NCBI RefSeq assembly: GCF_022682495.2
Contig: NC_071393.1
Location: 103,281,010-103,345,009 of the forward strand
Origin: Desmodus rotundus
Taxonomy: Eukaryota; Chordata; Mammalia; Chiroptera; Phyllostomidae
Length of the DNA stretch: 64,000 nt
Reading direction: 5' to 3'
The first letter of the stretch is position 1, and the number at the start of each line of letters is the position of its first letter. The notes below the pieces were generated by a model. That model ran no database searches. It had not been told where the DNA came from and was given only the letters and a program-made list of their open reading frames with translations. Below, piece by piece: positions 56,445 through 64,000 of the stretch. Position numbers and translations under genes: made by a program.

Positions 56445-56600
56445 GGCCCTGGAGGGTAGCCCAGTCCTGATAGGCCAAGATTGTGGGTTCGATTCCTGGT
56501 CAGGACACATACAAGAATCAACCCGTGAAACAACAAATCAATGTTTTTCTCTCTCTCCCACTCCCTTCCTCACCCCTTCCCCAAAATCATTGTATAGAAA
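56445..56600 (+). mobile_element. Ves-related SINE, diverged and partly deleted
   Basis: GGCCCTGGAGGGTAGCCCAG head, GGGTTCGATTCCTGGTCAGG core and CT-rich tail on the plus strand. It is shorter than the other copies because the middle segment is missing. Flanks resembling AAATACTGTGAAAA and AAATATACTGCAAAG suggest an aged target-site duplication. Confidence 0.82.
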
Positions 56601-58464
56601 ATTTAAAAATATACTGCAAAGAATTTGTGCCCTTTTCCTGACTGCTTGCTAGCACATTTCTTGCTGTAGGGGAGGAAGGACAGCACAACAGTACTAGATT
56701 CTATATAAAGCAATTTATTATTTTTTGAAAAGTGATAATGGCCTTGTTTTCATCTTAAGAGTTGAGAGTGGCAAAAGACTGATAGCACCCTCAGAAGCAT
56801 GCACTCAGCAAGATTCCCTAAATAGTTCTTTCCTCTCCAGTCCTGACCCAGTAACCTCTGGGCCATTCTATTCCCTGGAATCTCCTGTATAGGGCCCCAA
56901 AGAGTATGCTGATGCCTGCAACATCCTTTTAGGATGTGAAGACCTACAGACAAATGGCTCCTAGGGATGGGAACATATCAAAACGTAATCCTTACTCATA
57001 ACAGAATTGAGTTTGGTGTGAACCCAGCAATCAGGGAATGAAAGGTGAGTGCATTAACCTACCATGTTATCTGTATAGGAGTTTTATATCTTAAATGGAA
57101 CAGACATCCCTGCAAAACAATAATGGGCTGAGATTAATGAGTTACAGGTGACCCTCAGACACGGGAAGGTTGACTTTGGATAAGCAACCACAAAGGTCAA
57201 GTGCTTATCTGAATTAACCACAAGTCTTGGATCTGGGGTAAAAATAAAGGACGAAAAATACCCCAGGGAGGCTTTCTTCAACCTGAGTTTTGTGTTCTTT
57301 CTTACCTTGGGCTACATTCCGCACTGGATTGGACCGGTTCTTTTCTTACGGCATTTGCACATACATCTCTGGCCTAAGCCAGATCTCAACATCGTGCAAA
57401 TAGAACGAAAACCCAGAGCAATGCTTTTCAGATTTCTAGGGTTTCAGAATGAGTTGTAGGCCAATTATTTTTGCTAGCATGGAATTGAGTCTTTCTGATA
57501 GAGGCTTTGTGAGAACTGGAATGAAACTTTACAACTGTAGTCGCTTTTGCCTGGTACTGGCTTGGGGATTTGCTGCTGTCTCATTGTACAGTGCAAATAT
57601 GTGGTGGTAACGATAACTTCTGTGTTTATTACTCTCGTCCTTGAATCAGTTTTAATATTTCCATTTAAGACAGAATAATCCCAGAGCAGTGCTGTGTTCT
57701 TCATTGATTGAAAGACACACTTGTAGTTGTATCCCCCGTAGAGAGCATATATAAAGAGACAGTCCTCATGCACCCCACCTTTGCCAGAAGTCAGAAATGA
57801 GGGAAATAAAATGCCCACAGAGAGCAGAACTTTAGAGACAATGTGGACTGAAATAGAGTATAGATACACAAAGTTTTCTTAGGCCTTAGGAGGGCCCTAC
57901 GAAATCTGAGCAAACACATTAACACACGCAAAGAAAGAATGAGTGATTCAGAAGGGAGTTGCCAGCCCTGAGAGGTGTGGCTAAAAGAGCCCCAGGGGCA
58001 AAAGTTAGCGGTGCTGGTTCTAGCTTTGCCCCTGGAAGACCTACTGGGCCCGGCCAAAGTCCTTTCAGACTGGGGTAAGCATCAACTAAACATTTACTCC
58101 AGCAAATTGGCACAGAGATCTATAACGCATTAGGTATATGCCAGGCTCTGGGATAAAGAGCTGAGTATGAAGATTATCTCTCAAGGCAGAGGACTGGCCT
58201 GAGCCAGGAACAGTCTGGAAGGAAGCGCGTTCCTATGAGGAAGAACACTGTAGACAGAGAGCTCTAGGTCCCCAGGAAGACTTGCCTGAGGAAGTAACTG
58301 TAGATGGGAGAGGCGAAGGCCGTATAGGAGTTAAGCAGCGGAAGGAGGTACATTTAAGGAGAATACCTCAAAGAGGGCGAGAGTTTGCTCAGGGCAGCCG
58401 GCTGGCAGCAGATTTGAGGGATGGCAGGAGGTGGGGTGGCCGTACCCAGAGTGGTTTTAGATAT

Positions 58465-58710
58465 TAGAAAATGTTTATTGAATACTTAGTAGGTGCCAGG
58501 CACTGCTGAAAGTGGTTTGCTCTCCGAATTTTCATCACAGTCCTATGAAATAAACACTGTCTTTACTCCTGTTTTACTGAAGAGGTCGGTAACTGTGACA
58601 CAATATGAGTAAATGAATCACCTAAGCTTGAAAGTAGAGGAATGGGGATTTCAACCACAGAACTGTGGTTGCAGAACCCATATTCTTAACCTATTCTGCT
58701 ATTGAAGGCA
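58465..58710 (-). repeat. MIR relic
   Basis: TTTATTGAATACTTAGTAGG, TGCCAGGCACTGCTGAAAGT and TCCTGTTTTACTGAAGAGGT on the plus strand are the reversed MIR core. Confidence 0.72.
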
Positions 58711-59067
58711 GAAGCTGAAGTAGCCAGACTATGTAGGGCCAGTATGTTGAGGATTTTGTCTTCTAAGAACAGTGTCCAGTTTTGGAAGAGTTTCCTGGTC
58801 AAATGTGTGCTTTGAAAAAAAAAAAAAAACACTCTGGCCTCAGTGTGATTGGCTACCATTTTTCTAAAATCTGATATGGTTTTGTTCCATGTGTAAGTCT
58901 GCAGAGGCAGAGGGAATGCTCAGATTATGTGAACTTCAAAAATTTTGCTCACCAAGCCAGCCATTTCCTACTACAAATTAATACACTAGCTTTGAACATG
59001 ATACAGCCTTTCAAAATTCTTGATTGTAGGGAGAGAATATGTTGCTCATGTAGTTCCTACAACAGTT

Positions 59068-59125
59068 TTTTAAAAAATGTTATTGTTATTCAATTACAGT
59101 TGTATGCCCTTTCTCAGTTTTTTCT
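59068..59125 (-). mobile_element. short L1 3' end relic
   Basis: TGTTATTGTTATTCAATTAC followed by AGTTGTATGCCCTTTCTCAG resembles the reverse complement of an L1 tail. It is short and diverged. Confidence 0.4.
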
Positions 59126-59440
59126 TAATGTAAATTAATACAATGGTACCCTGGTTTGATATATCAAACTCATGAGCTAGGTTAGGCGGTCTGCCCTAGA
59201 AAGGCTGATTTATATCCTCTGAAAATATGAAGTTTCTGATTTGCAACACTAAGGAGCAGGCTTTGTCTATACCACAGGAAGCTCACCAAACTAATGATAT
59301 TGTCTATGGCTACTCAGGAGAGAACTTCCTGCCTTTTCCCAAGGGTGACAGTTGACAACCCACAACACTCTCAACATTGCTGGGACTGTGTGCACCAGCC
59401 ACCATTCATTTTCCTCATCCTCCCCTGCTTCTCTTCTGTC

Positions 59441-59460
59441 TCCTCCTCCTCCTCCTCCTT
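59441..59460. repeat. (TCC)n short tandem repeat
   Basis: Six TCC units in a pyrimidine-rich region. Confidence 0.9.
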
Positions 59461-60164
59461 AGGTGATGTTCAGCACCATACATAGGTAGGCAGTATTAGG
59501 AAGGTCTGTCAGCAGGTGTCAGGTTCAGAACTCCTTGAAGGGAATCAAGCCTTAAGGGATTGGGATATGAGACAGGAAAATAAGAGAGAAGCCCACTTAA
59601 CATAATGGGGGAACAAATGGAGGCTGAATCTTGGTTTCACAATAGGAACCCAGCATAAGAGCCTTTCAGTATGGAGATACAAATCTGGATGAAGTGTAGA
59701 GATGGTAACTAAAGCCTTGTAACTGGTGAGATCCTTTCTGAATTGCAGGCAGTTAGGAAAAAAGCAAGGTTACACCCTAAGCCCCAGGGCATTCCAGTTC
59801 TTAGAGTCAGGGAGGTGAAGAGGCATGAAGAGAAGAGAGGAGACTGACAAAGAAGTAACCAAAGAATTGGGAATAAACTCAGTAGAGCATGGTGTCCTGG
59901 AAGGCAAGTTAAAAGTCTTTCAATGGGGAGAAAGTGATCAGTTACTTTAAATATTAACAAGCGAGACAAGGACTGAGAATTAACTGACAGATTTCCCAGT
60001 GTGGAGATCCTTGGTAATAGTAACAGGATCAGTTTTGATGTTTGCAGGGTGAGGCCATGAGATCAGACCGGCTTCAAGAGAATGGGAGGAGAGAAACTAC
60101 CAGTGAATAGAAACAACTTCTTTGAGGAGTTTTGTTGTCAAGTGGTGAGGAGAAAGTGGAGCAG

Positions 60165-60950
60165 GTGGAGAGAGAGATGGTGTCAGAAGATTTTTGTTTT
60201 TATTTTTAATGAACGAATCAGGAACGTGCTTATATGTTATGGCAGCCGTCCAGGAAATGGGGGGAAATTGATGGTGCAGGAGGGAGGGGAAGAATTTCCG
60301 GAGAAATATCCTTGTGGCATTGAGAGGGATGGGATCCAGTACAAAAGTGGGGTCTGGGCTGGGAGCCCCAGTATTCCACCCAAAGTCACAGGAGGACAGG
60401 CAGGGAGGGTGTAACGGGCTCTGATGCTGGTAGGTGAGCACATGAGGTGGTAGAACACGTGAAAGATCTTTCTGAATGTTTCTGCTTTCTTGGTGACATA
60501 GGAAGCAAGTGAATGATGATGAGTGAACTGGTTGTGGAGGATTGAGGAGAGAAGAGAAGGCGCGAAAGAGTTGAGGAGAATGGGAGAGGGAATGGGCAAG
60601 GACCCTGAATGATAGCTGGGCAGCATGACTGTCCACAGGAGGTGACTATGATCGGGAGTTTAGAATGAGAACCTCCAGTGTGGCTGTGTGTTTTTCTGTA
60701 GCACATTTAGGTGCAGGGATGTTGGCATGAAAAAAGACAGAAAGTGGGATTTAATCAGGCCCAAGAATTTACCAGTACAATGCAGTGACAGAGAAGCAAA
60801 GAGGATGAGGTGCTTGCAAGAGAAGAATAATAATGATGGATCATGGGATTTAAGGAGGATAAGAAGGAGGACAGCGAGGACACAGAGGGATGAGGACAGT
60901 GGTGACAAGGTGGTAGGATCAATACATTGTACATCTTAGTGGAGTAAAAA
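60165..60950. repeat. probable ancient LINE or other repeat, family not named
   Basis: Purine-rich text such as GACATAGGAAGCAAGTGAAT, GGATTGAGGAGAGAAGAGAA and GTGGCTGTGTGTTTTTCTGT is a pattern seen repeatedly in mammalian genomes. It produces several overlapping spurious open frames on the minus strand. The exact family is not assigned. Confidence 0.4.
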
Positions 60951-61529
60951 TATATGTGCTCCAAATGTCTCAGACTCTTGATGTCCACATTTCTTTCAAT
61001 ACTGATATAGTCTTTTTCCTGGGGGTGGGGCGCCACTGTTGGAACAGTCACTGCGGAGGAGCTGCCAGCAGCGGGCGCTCATTGACGGGCTAGGGGGAGC
61101 GTGCTGGTTCCTCATCAAGGGAGGAGATGACCGGTGTGGGGTAGCAGGTCTCAGAGTGGCCAGTCTCCAGAGATTTATAGTCCTAGGGTTGTAGGAGGAA
61201 GTGTTTAGACTCCAAGTCTCTCTCCCTCTCTTTCACGCACACATGCACACACCTCACGTGTACATTTGTCTTCTTTACCAAGAATTAGTATAGTGCCCCA
61301 TGCCAGATGTGTGGTCTGTCAGTGATTCGTCAAAGGCCCTTGGAGACTAAGAGGAAGGTCATAGAGAGCCCAAAGCAAGGTGAAAAGTCAGGAGAGGCAA
61401 AGGCAAAAGGAAAAATGCTTCCTGAAGAGGTTGTTTTGAGAGTTTAGAAGGTGGGAAAACAATGCAATTATGCCAAACAGTATTGAACAAAATAATTTAT
61501 TTTTTTATTCTTTTTTGGTTTTCTCTCTG

Positions 61530-61749
61530 AAAAAAATTTTTTTAATATTTTATTTATTTATTCTTAAAGAGAGGGTAAGGGAGGGAGACAAACATCAATG
61601 TGCAAGAGAAACATCAGTGGGTTGCCTCTCGAACACCCCCAGCCAGGGACCTGGCCCACAGCCCAGGCATGTGCCCTGACTGGGAATTGAACTGGCGACC
61701 TTTTGATTCACAGGCCGGCACTCAATCCACTGAGCCACACCAGCTAGGG
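61530..61749 (-). mobile_element. Ves-type SINE
   Basis: The minus-strand head CCCCTAGCTGGTGTGGCTCA is followed by the tRNA-like core. The plus-strand TTTATTTATTTATTC tail marks the 3' end. Confidence 0.92.
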
Positions 61750-63079
61750 GTCTTTTTGTTGTTTTTTTTTTAAAGGCATTAATAAATCCCCATTCTGGAA
61801 GAGGTAGGCCACAGCATCCCGCCCAGATCTCCTTTTCTGTAATAGTTATTTGAACAAATGCTTTTTTCCCCTTCCCTTTCTTTTTCTTTCTGAATTAAAA
61901 AGAACAAAAACACTAAAAAAAAGTTTTCTTGGGGTGTATCCAAAATGTGTTTATTGGGATGGCCTGACTTGGGGTGCTTTATTTAATACTTCTTCCTTCC
62001 TAAGGAGCATCCTCTGTCAGCCTTGCTTTTCCTCCTGTGGGCTGACCGAGAACCGTGGAGCTGCCAACACACAAGACCACCGTCTGTGCGTGGCCGATGA
62101 CGGTGGTGATTGTGTAGCATCCTGGGCATTTCACATGCATGGAGTAGGAACTGGGGCTCTGCACCGGGCGTTTCTTCTTGAGTTTTCTCTTCTCTCCTGG
62201 AGAGGGTTGAAGGAGGTCCTCAGCAAGAGGCATGTTGTTGTGGGGAGGAGGTGGTCACCACCAGAAAGGGAAAAAAGTAACCTTTTAAATACAATGTTTT
62301 ACCTTAGAATTTAGTTTATGGATGATGTAAAGTCAAGTCACTGTGGAATATGTAGTGGAAACCGGATCGTCGTTTCACGAGGGACTACAGCTACAGAAAT
62401 GTGACAAGACGTCTTTGCGTGTTGGCCACAAGACAGGTAGTTACCTGAAGCTTGTCTTTCGGGAATTCTCATGGTTGTTGGTTTTACAGATGTTAGAATG
62501 GAGGCCTAGAGAGTTGAAATGTGTGTTCTGGTATTCTGTGGGCGCCATGTTCTGGCCTCTGGCTGTGATGGAAGCAGCCCTCCTGTGCTTCTGTTGGGGC
62601 CTTGCCGGTGTCACGGCCGCCCTCGTCCTGGATTAGAAGTGCCGTTCGCCCTGGGACTGAGATGGGCCGCGTGGCTCAGGAAGCATGAGCTAGCTTCATC
62701 CCATGCTGTTAGGCAGAGGATGGAACAAGAAGTTTTGGGAGTTTTTTGCAAAACTTATTCACAAAAAAACAATCAGGGACTGGGGATGAGGAGGGAATGA
62801 GTTTTTTATTCTTTAGAATAAATTTTATGTAAGAGATAGAAAAATAATGATAACAAATATGTTGAAGGCGCTTGGGTTTTGGAGTCTGACAATGATGGTA
62901 ATTTTCCGTGCTGAGCGCACATGCCAGGCTGGACGGGCCGTTCCCACCTGCCAGAGTCACTGAGGATGGGGTCCTTGGCAAGTTACCTAATTTCTTTGAA
63001 TGTTCTTCTCCCAACAAAAATAAAAGAATACTAATGCCTTTTTCACATGGTTATTTTTGTAAAACTTTACATTTTATAT

Positions 63080-63128
63080 TATATAAAAGTATCTGGCATA
63101 TAACAGGTGTTCAGTAAGTGTTAATTTG
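63080..63128 (+). repeat. L2-like 3' end fragment
   Basis: TATCTGGCATATAACAGGTG then TTCAGTAAGTGTTAATTTG matches the terminal L2/MIR-type motif. It is short, and family assignment is weak. Confidence 0.35.
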
Positions 63129-63727
63129 TTTTTTCTACCCTTCTCCTCAACATTCCTGAGCTTTCAAAATACTGTTCCAGACTTTGAGCTGTTCATAAAT
63201 TTCAGTGGTAAGTCAAGAATGAATATGATTAAATCCATTTGATATTGTGTGTTCAGTTTTGTAATGTAACCTGATATCAACAGCCAAGATCTTTGTTCTG
63301 AAGGGAATTTCAATATTCAGCAAAGTGGGGCTGATTTAATAGCCATTAATTCTGAAGGTATGTTCAAGTTCAAAGTCCATCTGTTTTAAAATGTAAATTG
63401 GTCTTTTTTTAAAATGTATTTTGTATTGGAATTTAGGAACAAATGCTGTCACTTTTCCTCTGCATGGGATTGCAGGTGCCTTTATGGTCACGGAGTCCTA
63501 GCATTGTGTGACACCTCACACAGGAAATGCACACTCTGACGCAAGGCACCAAATTGCTGAAATATCCTGTGTTTTCTGTTCATTAAAGCCCTGAAGCGCT
63601 ATGTGCAAATTCCCTTACTTTTTAATTACACACCTCAGGGATGTGCAGGCCAAGAAAAGAAGGCAGGCAGACAAAAAGCCAGGTCTTTGCCAAAAGCCCC
63701 CGGCCCCCTAAACTGGTAAACATTTAT

Positions 63728-63779
63728 TTTCAGCTGGGAAATCTGCTATTAATTCATATAGTGACTTTCCCAGCTGAAA
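63728..63779. repeat. perfect 14-bp inverted repeat with E-boxes
   Basis: TTTCAGCTGGGAAA (63728-63741) and TTTCCCAGCTGAAA (63766-63779) are exact reverse complements separated by 24 bp. Each arm has an E-box CAGCTG. The spacer holds TATTAATTCAT with a homeodomain core. It may be a paired transcription factor site rather than a hairpin RNA. Confidence 0.85.
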
Positions 63780-64000
63780 TAATGAGCCAAGCCAAGTGAA
63801 CCAAATGTTCGCAGTGAGCAAACATGAACAGGAGGGAATCAGCCCATCTCTTATTTTCACGTGTGTTCCTTCAGCCGCTAAGGCGCATTTGTACATCTCC
63901 CTTTACCTGGAAGCCTACCCGTGTTTATGCTTCAAGTGTCTTATTTTTCAAGCAGCGCTTAGAGACTCTACTGTAGGGAGGCGCTTTAAGAATTAAAAGA

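Larger units (their letters stand above)
56601..60164. other. intergenic with one MIR and a short L1 relic
   Basis: No recognised gene. Frames up to 131 codons are unsupported. Confidence 0.55.
61750..64000. other. intergenic to right edge of window
   Basis: No protein-coding gene recognised. The last 700 bases are repeat-free and include the inverted repeat with E-boxes. A 154-codon frame at 61850-62314 (+) has no recognised domain. Confidence 0.5.

Noticed and set aside
60097..60636. 179-codon minus-strand frame
   Set aside because: It follows a purine-rich probable ancient repeat. Overlapping frames on the same strand are equally long and none has a domain.

Overview
The window is nuclear DNA from a mammal, almost certainly a bat. 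Its young interspersed repeats are tRNA-derived Ves-type SINEs: they open with a CCCTGGCTGGTGTGGCTCAGTGG-like head, carry a B-box-like GTTCGATTCC core, and end in a pyrimidine- and A-rich tail. This family marks yangochiropteran bats. I cannot name the species. There are no operons, CRISPR arrays or other prokaryotic features.

I recognise one protein-coding gene, the homeobox transcription factor OTX2, on the minus strand. Three coding exons (21944-22040, 20796-20971 and 18334-18954) join to 894 nt. They encode a 297-residue protein with the complete K50 homeodomain, the glutamine run, the WSP region and two tandem C-terminal OTX tails. A second splice acceptor 24 nt further in (exon end at 20947) would give the known 289-residue form. 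The ATG exon has a good upstream acceptor at 22159/22160, so untranslated first exons lie further up. Candidates end at 26664 (very strong donor) and 23927 (moderate donor). The 3' UTR probably runs to about 17310.

Layout. 1-10.5 kb: gene desert downstream of OTX2, with three Ves SINEs, a half-LINE-1 (HAL1) element with target-site duplication, and older MIR and L2 relics. 11.09-12.25 kb and 14.34-15.7 kb: two GC/CpG-rich blocks without a recognisable gene. 17.3-27.0 kb: OTX2, with CpG-rich sequence over the coding exons and a large CpG island at 24.0-25.8 kb. 27.9-28.75 kb and 33.0-33.95 kb: two more CpG-rich blocks upstream, plausible places for the divergent OTX2 antisense lncRNA promoter known in other mammals. 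35.6-64 kb: gene desert with nine Ves-related SINEs, one MER5A-like DNA transposon, L1, MIR and L2 fragments, and several repeat-free stretches that look like conserved regulatory DNA.

The most striking large-scale feature is a stretch of about 25 kb (10.5-35.6 kb), centred on OTX2, with no young SINE. SINEs occur every 3 kb or so on both sides. Together with the cluster of CpG islands, this is the usual signature of a dosage-sensitive developmental regulator under heavy cis-regulatory constraint. I found no clearly undescribed biological system. The best leads are the non-autonomous HAL1 element, the CTCF-like core carried by the Ves SINEs, an AT-rich homeodomain-site cluster inside the main CpG island, and a 14-bp perfect inverted repeat at the right edge.
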